A DNA stretch of 64,000 nt, taken from NCBI GenBank assembly GCA_036388675.1, contig DASVRI010000045.1, positions 124,001 to 188,000 on the forward strand, read 5' to 3'. Every line of letters starts with the position of its first letter. Position 1 is the first letter of the stretch. This DNA comes from DASVUS01 sp036388675 (GTDB lineage: Bacteria; Armatimonadota; Abditibacteriia; Abditibacteriales; Abditibacteriaceae). The notes below the pieces were generated by a model. The model did no database searches, was not told the origin of the DNA, and worked only from the letters and a program-made list of their open reading frames with translations. Positions 27,349 through 35,335 of this stretch are shown one piece after another. The position numbers and the translations under genes are program-made.

Positions 27349-27942
27349 TCAAACTCTCTTTCTTCTCCTACTATGCCAAGTAATGACAATAAGACAGGCT
27401 GAGGCAAGGACGAGTGCCACACCAATTCTGAGACGCCAGTTCTGATTTTGCTCACCACGGGAGCCTTGTGCATCGCTTGTGCTATTCGACACCCCTGGCT
27501 CCGGTGTTGGCGATGAAGGAGTTACAACAGACACAGGAGTCGATACAGGTGTCGGACTCGTGCTCTCAACCGATGGCGATGGGCCGGCGGAGACGCCTGG
27601 GAATGGCGTCTTTGTAGGTTGGGCTCCAGAAGAAGATGTAACGCTGCCCTGCGCAGTGCCGGACGGCGCCTGAGATGACGGAGCTGAAGAGCCTGAGACA
27701 ACCGGAACTGAAGTTGACGGTGCAGCGCTACTCATTGGTGTTGAACTGCTTAAGGGTGAACTGCTGGGCGTCGGGTTCGCTGTAGCAGGTATTACTCCCG
27801 TCTGGTAGCCACCGCCACCGTAAGCGCCACTACCGTAGGGACTGGCAAAAAGCGAGATTGGTAAAATCAGGACACACATTACGAGCAACACACCACGGCC
27901 TAACCACCTCACTGCTGTTTTCTCTACTCTGTCGATTTTCAT
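27349..27942 (-). CDS. Surface-anchored Ser/Thr/Pro-rich protein
   Basis: A 197-residue protein built like a cell-surface anchor. It has a signal peptide (WLGRGVLLVMCVLILPISLFA, residues about 13-33), a glycine/tyrosine motif SPYGSGAYGGGGYQ, then about 110 residues rich in Ser, Thr, Pro and Val of the kind found in mucin-like stalks. It closes with a C-terminal membrane helix (IGVALVLASACLIVITW) and a basic tail HSRRRKRV. That end resembles sorting signals, but no LPxTG is present. It is divergent from tatA. A shorter SGSYGGKS motif recurs at the end of the small Tat-type protein at 29072, linking the two. Confidence 0.65.
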   Translation of the reverse strand: MKIDRVEKTAVRWLGRGVLLVMCVLILPISLFASPYGSGAYGGGGYQTGVIPATANPTPSSSPLSSSTPMSSAAPSTSVPVVSGSSAPSSQAPSGTAQGSVTSSSGAQPTKTPFPGVSAGPSPSVESTSPTPVSTPVSVVTPSSPTPEPGVSNSTSDAQGSRGEQNQNWRLRIGVALVLASACLIVITWHSRRRKRV

Positions 27943-28023
27943 CTATTCTGTTTAGGTTTTGGTTCTTGTTTATGGTTTGCCCCAATGATACCATGAGTGC
28001 ACACATATACATAACACCACTCT

Positions 28024-28203
28024 ATGTTTGGAATTGGCATTGAAGAACTGATCGTTGTCTTAGTCATCGCACTCCTCCTCTTCGGAGGCAAAAAGCTTCC
28101 CGAACTTTCCCGAGGTGTCGGAGAGGCCATCAAGGAACTACGCCGGGGCTTTACCGAGGACATCAAGGTAAAGGGAGAACCCAAGGAAAAGAAGAAATCC
28201 TAA
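28024..28203 (+). CDS. tatA: TatA, twin-arginine translocase pore subunit
   Basis: A 59-residue TatA/E protein. The first 20 residues are the membrane helix (GIEELIVVLVIALLLFGGKK), the hinge FGGKKLPEL is canonical, and the amphipathic helix ELSRGVGEAIKELRRGF is followed by a Lys/Glu-rich tail. TatA oligomers form the passage for folded proteins. The stop lies 9 nt before tatC, so the two are surely co-expressed. Confidence 0.93.
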   Translation: MFGIGIEELIVVLVIALLLFGGKKLPELSRGVGEAIKELRRGFTEDIKVKGEPKEKKKS

Positions 28204-28212
28204 AGTCGCTCC

Positions 28213-29049
28213 ATGCCGGGATCGGAAATATCCATAGCAAGAATGCCTGGGTTGGAAACCCCACGGCTGACTTTTGGAGAGCACCTGAGCGAACTGCGCC
28301 TGCGCGCCTTCTTTGTGATGGTTGCTTTTGTACTCGGCTCATCTCTTGGCTTCTACCTCAAAGACATTCTCCTAAAGCTCCTGCTCTCACCGCTGCAGCA
28401 ATCGGTGTTCTACACGACGCCTGCCGGTGGTTTCGCTTTTCTGATCCAGCTTTCCTTCTTTTTTGGCCTGGCGGTATCTCTGCCGATCATTACCTACAAC
28501 GTGCTGCGCTTTGTGCAACCCGCACTCCCCCTTCGCCTCTCCAGTAAGATTTACACGATGACCGTGGCGTCGTGTTTCCTTACAGCGCTCGGTCTCTTGT
28601 TCGCTTACCTCGTCAGCCTGCCCGCCGCCCTCAAGTTCTTGAATGGTTTTACTACAGGCAATATCCAGTCGCTGATCTCGGCTGACGCTTACTTCTCTTT
28701 TGCTACCCGCTACCTCTTCGGCTTTGCCCTGGTGTTTCAGCTCCCCCTGATTCTCGTTATCATCAACAAGGTCGTTCCGCTTCGCTTCAGCCGCCTGATG
28801 CGAATGCAGGGCGTTGTTCTGTTGGTGAGCTACATACTGGCCGCGATCCTCACTCCCACCCCCGATCCGATCAACCAGACTATAATGGCCCTGCCTATTG
28901 TGTTGCTGTACCAAGTCGCTGTAATATGGATCTGTATTAGCAACGCCCTTTCACCGCGACCTTCGCCGCCAACTCCTGCCACGCTTTCCCCGGTCCCCCG
29001 CAGCACGACTGCAAAACGCAGGCTGCAAGACATCTCCCGACGTAATTAG
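28213..29049 (+). CDS. tatC: TatC, twin-arginine translocase receptor
   Basis: A 278-residue membrane protein with six predicted helices. The family start FGEHLSELRLR is at residues 21-31, and the conserved loop TPTPDPINQTIMALPIVLLYQ lies near 215-235. TatC binds twin-arginine signal peptides. The C-terminal tail (SPRPSPPTPATLSPVPRS) is Pro/Ser-rich and longer than usual. The start could also be the Met at residue 11, nearer the FGEHL motif. It follows tatA directly and precedes a gene for a mini Tat-like protein, so the pair may be dedicated to the local cassette rather than being the housekeeping system. Confidence 0.93.
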   Translation: MPGSEISIARMPGLETPRLTFGEHLSELRLRAFFVMVAFVLGSSLGFYLKDILLKLLLSPLQQSVFYTTPAGGFAFLIQLSFFFGLAVSLPIITYNVLRFVQPALPLRLSSKIYTMTVASCFLTALGLLFAYLVSLPAALKFLNGFTTGNIQSLISADAYFSFATRYLFGFALVFQLPLILVIINKVVPLRFSRLMRMQGVVLLVSYILAAILTPTPDPINQTIMALPIVLLYQVAVIWICISNALSPRPSPPTPATLSPVPRSTTAKRRLQDISRRN

Positions 29050-29071
29050 CATCAATAAATAATTGTAAGCG

Positions 29072-29308
29072 ATGCCTCAAGATCCTACTCAGCAGCAAGA
29101 AACGATCAACAATCTACTGCAGCAAGAACTCTCTCGAAAAGAATTCCTCCAGTACCTGGGAGCTGCTGTATTAGCTGTAGCAGGTATTGCCAGCATTAAA
29201 CAAGCTCTTCTAAGTCCAAGTGGCCAGAAAACCGTGCAGTCTCCTACTCCAAAGCGGGTGAAGTTCACCAACAACTATTCATCTGGTAGTTACGGAGGTA
29301 AGTCATGA
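29072..29308 (+). CDS. Mini protein with Tat-like signal
   Basis: A 78-residue protein, 22 nt after tatC. Residues 18-40 read LSRKEFLQYLGAAVLAVAG, a Tat-type signal in which the second arginine is lysine (SRKEFL), followed by a hydrophobic stretch without a clear cleavage site. The remaining 35 residues are polar and end in NNYSSGSYGGKS, a motif shared in style with the anchored protein at 27349. The position behind tatA and tatC suggests it is a substrate or adaptor. Its stop overlaps the start of the next gene by 4 nt. No domain is recognised. Confidence 0.65.
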   Translation: MPQDPTQQQETINNLLQQELSRKEFLQYLGAAVLAVAGIASIKQALLSPSGQKTVQSPTPKRVKFTNNYSSGSYGGKS

Positions 29309-29775
29309 GCAGACTACCAATACCCGGACAAGATGATGGGACATGGGGAGAAGTACTGAATGACTTCCTCTCTGTTGAGCACAATGCGGACGGAACGTTG
29401 AAGAGGGCTGGTGCGATCACAAAAACTCTTGGCCTCACTATGGATGGCGGCGGGAGTCCTATCACCCCCGGTATCAAGGGGTACCTGACTGTTCCTTTCG
29501 ACTGCACCATCACAGGGTGGACCCTGCTTGCAGATGTCAACGGCTCCATTGTGATTGATATGTGGAAAGAGACCTATGCCAATTACCCACCCACTGCAGC
29601 AAATACCATCACGGGTGCCAGCAGGCCGACATTATCCTCTACCCAGAAGAATAGCAGCGGCACTGTCTCTGACTGGGCGACGACGATTAACGCCGGAGAT
29701 GTTCTGGCTTTCAATGTCGAGAGCGTATCAACAGTTGCCTTTGTATCGCTCAGCATTTCGACGGTGCTGCGATGA
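29305..29775 (+). CDS. Tail-fibre-like beta protein
   Basis: A 156-residue protein. The opening LPIPGQDDGTWGEVLNDFL...HNADGTLK is a motif common in phage-tail and surface-appendage proteins. The rest is beta-rich: YLTVPFDCTITGWTLLAD and IVIDMWKETY, ending with NAGDVLAFNVESVSTV, which looks like a receptor-binding or carbohydrate-binding tip. No signal peptide is seen, but the gene overlaps the stop of the Tat-like mini protein by 4 nt, so co-export with it is conceivable. Function is inferred only from style. Confidence 0.6.
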   Translation: MSRLPIPGQDDGTWGEVLNDFLSVEHNADGTLKRAGAITKTLGLTMDGGGSPITPGIKGYLTVPFDCTITGWTLLADVNGSIVIDMWKETYANYPPTAANTITGASRPTLSSTQKNSSGTVSDWATTINAGDVLAFNVESVSTVAFVSLSISTVLR

Positions 29776-29847
29776 GCTAGCAAACCATGAATCAGGAGAG
29801 AATCCCTATCTAAACATGCTTACCAGTAAATTCACATGAGGACCTAA

Positions 29848-31776
29848 ATGCCTTACATTGCGGATCGATTTAACGACACTAACGGGGTTGCCATCACCGC
29901 CCATACGATGGATAGCGGCGCAGGTTGGATACCGCGCCTGAACTCTTTTGAAATCCGCAACAATAAAGCAAGCACCTTGGGCAACACCTCTCTGCCCTGC
30001 ATGATCACAGTGGAAAGCGGTTGGTCCGACGTCAGCATTCAAGCCGATTTTACCGGCCCGGACACCGGCAACCGTGACTTGGGTCTCGTCATCCGTTACG
30101 TGGACGACAGCAACTACTGGCGTGTTGTTTTTCAGAATGCAGGAAATGGATTTCGTATTTATAAGAAAATCGCTGGCGTAGAAACACTTGTCACCTTTGC
30201 CAATCCACCGGGAATTCCACCGGGGACTCTATTCTCGCTCAATGTTGTGGCTAATGGAGCCTATATCACAGCCACAATGGGAAATTTTACCATCTCCACT
30301 TCCACTGCAACTCAGCTTGCCACATCAACGGTTCACGGCATCCTTTCGCAGAGCCGCAGCACCATAAATTCAGCGCAGAGTACGGTGGACAACTTTATTG
30401 CGTGGCCGGGTGCGGGTGCAATGCCCGTCAACCCGCTCTACCCGCTAGTTCTGACCATGCCACAAGCGTATCGTGTGTACCAACGTAACTCCAACAATTT
30501 CGCTAACATTAGCATTAGTGGTCAGGTTACAAATGCACAGCCAGTCGAAGGGCGTTGGGGCAGCAGCGGGATGTGGACAGACTTGGCCGTTGACGGTTCG
30601 GGCAACTTCAGCGGGACTTTGACGAATCAAAGTGTCGGGACAAATACACTGGCAGTACGGGTCAAAGCGGATACGGCGCAGAGCATCAGTGCGGCGAGTG
30701 TAAGTGTGGGCGATGTTTTTGTGATTGCCGGTCAAAGCAATGCCAGTGGGCAGGGTGGCGCGACCCTGAACTCCTACTCTCATGCTTCTCTCAAGTCAGG
30801 CGTATTCGGCAACGACTATATCTGGCATGAGGGCAACGATGCCATTGACAGTGCGACTAACCAAGTCGACACCATTTCGGGTGATCCAAGCGCAACGGGC
30901 ACTTATTGGCCCCTCTTAGCCACTCTGTACATGGGCAATCGCAATGTGCCGGTGGGCTGGGTGCCGTGTCCTAAAGGTGCCACAGCAATTTCATCTTGGC
31001 TGCCCGGCGCAGACCACCAGGACCGCGCAACACTGTATGGCTCAATGGTGTACCGAGCGCAGCAAGTGGGCGGCGTAAAAGCTATTCTGTTTCATCAGGG
31101 CGAGTCCGATGCAGTCATTAATGGCTTCACCGGCTATACCGCTTACAAATCAAGGCTGCACACTTTTGTGGAGGCGGTGTGGGCGGATCTAGGTGTGCCG
31201 GTTGTAGCCGCACTTATTCACAAGTGGGATGATGCGCCTTCCACGACGCAAAGCAATGTCGACGCGATTCACCAGGCCATCATTGATGAAGCAGCGACTA
31301 ACCCGCACCTCATTGTGGGACCAAACTTCGACAACCCAACCCGTGTCACCGGTGGCCTACACTTCTCCACTACAGCGCACATGCAGGACGCAGCAAACCG
31401 CTGGGCGCCGCTTCTGTATGGACTCGATGATTCCATTCCTCCGACTGTTACTGGCAGCACCGTTAATGATGTTGTATCACGTATGACCGTGAATGTTTCA
31501 GAGAAAGTGACATCTGCAGGACTGGCGAACGAATGGATTGTGATGGCAGGAGGGCAGTCTCATGCCGTCGAGAGTGTCGTGTTAGCCCCCGACGGCCTTA
31601 GTATCACGCTTGTTGTGGCGGGAGCTGTCTCTCAAGCTGACAGTGTGAAGCTTTCTTATATCGGAACATCACTAACAGACGTGGCGAACAATCCGCTGTT
31701 AACGTTCAGCGATGCCGACGTGACCAATAATAGCGCAGAGGCACGCAATGGCGGCTCATTCGTTTGGATCGGTTAA
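29848..31776 (+). CDS. Secreted-type SGNH esterase with Ig-like domain
   Basis: A 642-residue modular protein. Residues 1-190 form a beta-sandwich of the LamG/concanavalin type (YIADRFNDTNGVAITAHT, DLGLVIRYVDDSNYWRVVF). Residues 210-290 are a linker with an Ig-like fold. Residues 290-530 are a sialate O-acetylesterase-like SGNH domain: VFVIAGQSNASGQGG carries the nucleophile Ser, FHQGESDA is block III, and GLHFSTTAH carries the catalytic His. Residues 535-640 resemble a bacterial Ig-like repeat (VSRMTVNVSEKVTSAGL). Such enzymes remove acetyl groups from polysaccharides. No signal peptide is visible. It lies 72 nt after the tail-fibre-like gene on the same strand and is probably part of that cassette. 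Confidence 0.75.
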   Translation: MPYIADRFNDTNGVAITAHTMDSGAGWIPRLNSFEIRNNKASTLGNTSLPCMITVESGWSDVSIQADFTGPDTGNRDLGLVIRYVDDSNYWRVVFQNAGNGFRIYKKIAGVETLVTFANPPGIPPGTLFSLNVVANGAYITATMGNFTISTSTATQLATSTVHGILSQSRSTINSAQSTVDNFIAWPGAGAMPVNPLYPLVLTMPQAYRVYQRNSNNFANISISGQVTNAQPVEGRWGSSGMWTDLAVDGSGNFSGTLTNQSVGTNTLAVRVKADTAQSISAASVSVGDVFVIAGQSNASGQGGATLNSYSHASLKSGVFGNDYIWHEGNDAIDSATNQVDTISGDPSATGTYWPLLATLYMGNRNVPVGWVPCPKGATAISSWLPGADHQDRATLYGSMVYRAQQVGGVKAILFHQGESDAVINGFTGYTAYKSRLHTFVEAVWADLGVPVVAALIHKWDDAPSTTQSNVDAIHQAIIDEAATNPHLIVGPNFDNPTRVTGGLHFSTTAHMQDAANRWAPLLYGLDDSIPPTVTGSTVNDVVSRMTVNVSEKVTSAGLANEWIVMAGGQSHAVESVVLAPDGLSITLVVAGAVSQADSVKLSYIGTSLTDVANNPLLTFSDADVTNNSAEARNGGSFVWIG

Positions 31777-31822
31777 ATAGCTGAGTATCCTAACACTGGT
31801 GCATAGTTAAGAGTGCAATCCC

Positions 31823-32071
31823 TTACTCGGCGCGACTCATCTCAATGGTGTCCAGCAACGATTGTTTCTGCTGCTCAATCTCTTTTACGTGCTTGCTGTG
31901 CGCTGAACGTTCCCTAGGTGTCATTTGTGTCCAATCTCGCGCCATAACCTTCTTTGCTTCCTTCAAGCGTTTCAAAACGTGTCCCAACTCTCCAATTGCG
32001 TTTTCTCTTGATTCATCCCCTGAGGGAGACGACGTATCGGTATGAGGTGCTTCCCCCGGTGATGTATTCAT
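31823..32071 (-). CDS. Small helical protein, paralogue of the gene at 26979
   Basis: An 82-residue hydrophilic protein that matches the 87-residue protein at 26979 over nearly its whole length (DTSSPSGDE, AKKVMARDWTQMTPRERSA, KQSLLDTIEMSRAE). It lacks five residues near the N-terminus. Both copies lie on the minus strand about 4.8 kb apart, one on each side of the Tat cassette. This points to a duplication that could have accompanied insertion. Function unknown. Confidence 0.65.
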   Translation of the reverse strand: MNTSPGEAPHTDTSSPSGDESRENAIGELGHVLKRLKEAKKVMARDWTQMTPRERSAHSKHVKEIEQQKQSLLDTIEMSRAE

Positions 32072-32228
32072 TGCTCATTTGCCCCATGTTTTCTGTTGAT
32101 ACCATTCTACGTCACCAAGCTCTATGAGTGTTTGAAGTTATGGAACGCGTTGCGTTTGCGCATCATTCTTCGATTCACACATAGTAGGGTCTACCAAACT
32201 TCATAACACACAAATAAGCCGCTCATTT

Positions 32229-33872
32229 TCAGCTTTCAGAGCTGATAAAATGCGGTTCGACACTCCCCCCTTCGATCTTGGGATGTTTCGAGAAAGTATC
32301 GAACCTTGAGTCCTGCGGCGGCGAGAATAAACCGGCAAATAGTGAATTGTCACGAACCCGGCACGCAAACAACGGGTTGAGCCGCACGCTGAAGTGGCCG
32401 TTGTTGAGCATCAACTCGTCGGCAACTTGCAGAGCGAGGAAGCGCCTGATTTCCGCATCACCGCTGAGGAACAAGCGTTTGCCATGCGTGGCAAGGTATA
32501 TGGCCTGTTCTATGGCCTTTTTATTTTCTTCACTGTCGATTTCCGGCTCCTGCTGGCTGGCCAACTGCGTTTCTTGCTCCGTCAGCTCCTTCTTCTTGCC
32601 TGCATATTCGTCCTCGCTAAGATGGCCCTGTAAGTACAGCCCGAGCAATGCATCCTTCTGCCGCTTGAGATCAGCGACCGCCTTAACCAGTGCTTGGCGT
32701 ATGTCCTGCCGTTGTTGCTCCTCCTTCGCCTGTTCCTCTCTTGCGGATTCCAGCGCCAGTTGCTGGAACTCTGGTGGCACGCTGATCTGATCCAATAACA
32801 GGCTCAGATGCCGCTCCACTTCCTCCTGCCGCACGCCCTTCTTAGTGCAGGTCTTCAGACGGTTGTTGCAGTGGTAGTAAATGTGCCCCTTCGACATTTC
32901 GGCGGTCACGGGAAAGCCACACGTCGCGCACAGTATCAGACCTCGATAGGGAAACTGATGCGGCTTTTGCTCCACAGAATTTCCCTCAATAGCACTTTCC
33001 TCCGTTTCTCTCGCCTGGTTAAGTCGCCGACGTTTGTCTTTTTTCCATCGGCTTGTTCTACTACTCTTCCAGCGGCTGCGACTTTTGAGGATCTTCTGCA
33101 CTTTCTCGAAGTCGGCGCTGCTGACCGCTTTGGGCAATCCATGATGATACACCTGACCCTGCCAGGTGAAGTAACCGACATAGAACGTGTTGGAGAGCAG
33201 GTTGTGCAAGGCATTGAGCGATAAAATGTGCGTCGGGCTGTTGCCGTATGCCTTCTTTTGAAAGCCCCACTCCTCATGTAACAGGCGATGCACATCCGCC
33301 ACGCTCTTAGTTCCCTCGGCCACCACCTTAAATGCTTTTTGGATCAGCGGGAAGCGCTCAGGATCAACATGGGTTGTGCGATTCAGCCGGTCGTTAAGAT
33401 AACCTTGCGGCACACGGAAGGGCACTTCACCTTTGCCGCACTTCTGCTTCATGCCACGCACCACGCGCACGCGCAGGTCAATCGAGTACTGCTCGCTTTG
33501 GGCGCTCTCGATAGCGGTGATGAAGGCGCTGTCGTCCGGCAGATAGACCTTGTGCGGTGTCCTAATTTCTTTGATGACACCCTGGCGCAAGAGCCAGCGC
33601 ACGGTGCCGGAATCCAGTTCGTTACGGCTCAAACGGTCGATGTGCCAGCAGAGGATGGCATCGGCTTTCTTTCGCTTGATCTGTCCGATCATGTAGTTGA
33701 AGACGGGCCGTCCCGGTGCTTTGGCGGTGCGGCTTTCTTCCAGTTTCTCCACCACATTCAAGCTCAGGTCGTTCACAAGCCGAACCAGATCAGATTCCTG
33801 ACCCTGGATGCTTTGCAGTTGTTTGTGGGAGTTCTCGTCGCTGGAGCGGCGGGCATATTGAATGTAACGCAT
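32229..33872 (-). CDS. Large serine recombinase
   Basis: A 547-residue site-specific recombinase of the resolvase/invertase superfamily. Catalytic domain residues 1-140: YIQYARRSSDE holds the nucleophile Ser (residue 10 or 11), and CWHIDRLSRN is the conserved active-site helix. The recombinase domain (about 170-260: GYLNDRLNR, LLHEEWGF) is followed by a zinc ribbon, LILCATCGFPV...YYHCNN...C, and a coiled coil rich in Glu and Lys (385-460). Such enzymes integrate and excise phages and transposable elements. The open frame reaches 34061, but the ATG at 33872 starts the resolvase fold exactly and sits in a 13-bp tandem duplication. It may have moved the neighbouring Tat cassette or the plasmid module. 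Confidence 0.88.
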   Translation of the reverse strand: MRYIQYARRSSDENSHKQLQSIQGQESDLVRLVNDLSLNVVEKLEESRTAKAPGRPVFNYMIGQIKRKKADAILCWHIDRLSRNELDSGTVRWLLRQGVIKEIRTPHKVYLPDDSAFITAIESAQSEQYSIDLRVRVVRGMKQKCGKGEVPFRVPQGYLNDRLNRTTHVDPERFPLIQKAFKVVAEGTKSVADVHRLLHEEWGFQKKAYGNSPTHILSLNALHNLLSNTFYVGYFTWQGQVYHHGLPKAVSSADFEKVQKILKSRSRWKSSRTSRWKKDKRRRLNQARETEESAIEGNSVEQKPHQFPYRGLILCATCGFPVTAEMSKGHIYYHCNNRLKTCTKKGVRQEEVERHLSLLLDQISVPPEFQQLALESAREEQAKEEQQRQDIRQALVKAVADLKRQKDALLGLYLQGHLSEDEYAGKKKELTEQETQLASQQEPEIDSEENKKAIEQAIYLATHGKRLFLSGDAEIRRFLALQVADELMLNNGHFSVRLNPLFACRVRDNSLFAGLFSPPQDSRFDTFSKHPKIEGGSVEPHFISSES

Positions 33873-33883
33873 TGAATGTAACG
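33857..33883. repeat. Tandem 13-bp repeat at the recombinase start
   Basis: ATTGAATGTAACG occurs twice (33857-33869 and 33871-33883) with a 14-nt period, spanning the start codon (33870-33872) of the serine recombinase. It may be a binding site or simply a slippage duplication. Confidence 0.6.
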
Positions 33884-33993
33884 TACGAACAGAGATTACA
33901 GGGGTAAAATCCCTCAGGGATAAAAGGCCTGAGGTAAAAACTACATAGATAAGAGGAGAGATGGGCGTAAGCTTTAGAACCCGGAATGGCTGT

Positions 33994-34248
33994 TCAGCGG
34001 AGCGATGCATCTGCCGGCAAAGAAGGACGGTAGCGAAAATGACGGTAGCGAACCAGAACAACCAGGGCAGTGAGCAGTCGCTCAGCTTCGACTTCGCTCA
34101 CCCACACGCCGAAGTGCTGCTGATAAAGCTGCTGGAAGCGCTCAATGTGCTCGGAGCGAAAGTCCGGCTGGTTTCCGATTTCCGGGTGATCCTCTTGCAG
34201 CGAACCGGCGAGAGCAGCACTTACAACCGTGTTCTTGTTTTTAATCAT
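33994..34248 (-). CDS. Small plasmid-type protein
   Basis: An 84-residue protein starting at the ATG at 34248, with GTGAGGAC as a good ribosome binding site just ahead; the longer open frame to 34407 is not supported. The core IERFQQLYQQHFGVWVSEVEAERLLTALV follows a helical pattern seen in short proteins encoded on plasmids and conjugative elements, where a FQ.LY...FG..(I/V)S..EA motif precedes a helix ending in RY. The function of that group is unknown. It is transcribed towards the serine recombinase, 121 nt ahead. Confidence 0.5.
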   Translation of the reverse strand: MIKNKNTVVSAALAGSLQEDHPEIGNQPDFRSEHIERFQQLYQQHFGVWVSEVEAERLLTALVVLVRYRHFRYRPSLPADASLR

Positions 34249-34873
34249 GTCCTCACACGGATGCGATGAGCACATAGGTGACGGATGAAAATGCAACGGG
34301 CACATAGGCGGCGGATCTACGGATAGAGCACTAAATGTCGGGGGATTGTTCAATTCTACATCGAACAAAATCCAAACATTTCTTGCTCTACAGTAGCGTC
34401 CTGACACCAGAATTCAAATAGCTTTGCCGGGGTGGGACGACTGTTGCCGCTGCGCAATCGTCGTCACCGTAGCTTTCGCTTCTACACGTTACGCATAGAT
34501 GAGGTGCTCGAAAGCGTACGCAATGTAGCGTACTCACACCAAATGTCAAGCGCTTGTATGAGTCCAGGCTCCATGGGACAATCCGTGATTTGACAGGTTC
34601 ACAGTGGAATTCACTTCATGGGACAGTGGTAATCAATGGCCATCGATAACGGTTCACAACTTCTTCAGAACTTCTTCATAATGAATTCATGATTTTTTAA
34701 TGCAAGCGTGATACTGTTGTTATGTTCGGTTCATGTTCGCTTTCTCGCAACGCCTTTTGCGATAAGCGACGTCCGAGTTCATGCTGAAAACACCAACGAA
34801 CGAAAGATAGTGCGAGTCAGCGCGCAACCCGTAACATCTTTCCAACGCGGTCATCTAGCCGTAAGCCGTATCC
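34249..34873. other. Gene-free stretch with paired 17-bp repeats
   Basis: No coding region is supported here. GCACATAGG(T/C)G(A/G)CGGAT occurs twice (34270-34286 and 34300-34316) with a 30-nt period and two mismatches. Further on, ATGGGACA(A/G)T occurs twice (near 34573 and 34618) and AACTTCTTCA twice (near 34665 and 34674). The part around 34600-34720 is AT-rich. It could hold a replication origin or a divergent control region, but no standard iteron set or DnaA box cluster is evident. Confidence 0.4.
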
Positions 34874-35335
34874 ATGCCTTATGCACCCCCTCACACCGAT
34901 AGCACACCTATCGAAAAGCCAAACAATGCAGGATTGCACAGTCGCAAACCCCATAATCGTCTGCGCGCCGTCATGTCGCACACCACCCGCTATGCCTTCA
35001 AAGGCGAAACACGCCTGGCGGAAGATGCAGGTGTCTCCAAATCCGCTCTCAACCGGCTCATCAACGGCCAGAGTAGTCCCTCTTTCGCGCTGGTTTGCGC
35101 ACTAGCCGCAGCCCTGTCCATACACCTGAATCGTCGCATCGAACCCTGTGAGTTGGTTTCGTGTGACGGCACTTATCCAACACGCTATGTATGCGCACTA
35201 TGTGGCTGCAACGGATGTTTGCCCGGAGAAGCCTATGACGATGAAGGTATCCTGCGCTCCGAATACGCACACATTAAGCCCGGCCAGTGGTCAACGGAAG
35301 ACTTCCCTGCTCTGGGAGAAAGTGAGGTCGAATGA
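34874..35335 (+). CDS. XRE-type regulator with a cysteine-rich knuckle
   Basis: A 153-residue protein. An HTH lies at about residues 48-90: GETRLAEDAGVSKSALNRLI, then SPSFALVCALAAALSIHL, typical of XRE proteins. After it comes a small cysteine cluster, YVCALCGCNGCLPGEAYDD (C-x2-C-x-C-x2-C), which may bind zinc or sense redox state, and an acidic tail. The stop overlaps the start of the Mrr-type gene by 4 nt (ATGA), so it probably controls or serves that nuclease. The start ATG at 34874 gives a 30-residue lead; later Mets are possible. Confidence 0.75.
   Translation: MPYAPPHTDSTPIEKPNNAGLHSRKPHNRLRAVMSHTTRYAFKGETRLAEDAGVSKSALNRLINGQSSPSFALVCALAAALSIHLNRRIEPCELVSCDGTYPTRYVCALCGCNGCLPGEAYDDEGILRSEYAHIKPGQWSTEDFPALGESEVE

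Noticed and set aside
33872..34061. Longer serine recombinase starting at 34061
   Set aside because: The extra 63 residues are unlike the family, and the resolvase fold starts exactly at the ATG at 33872.
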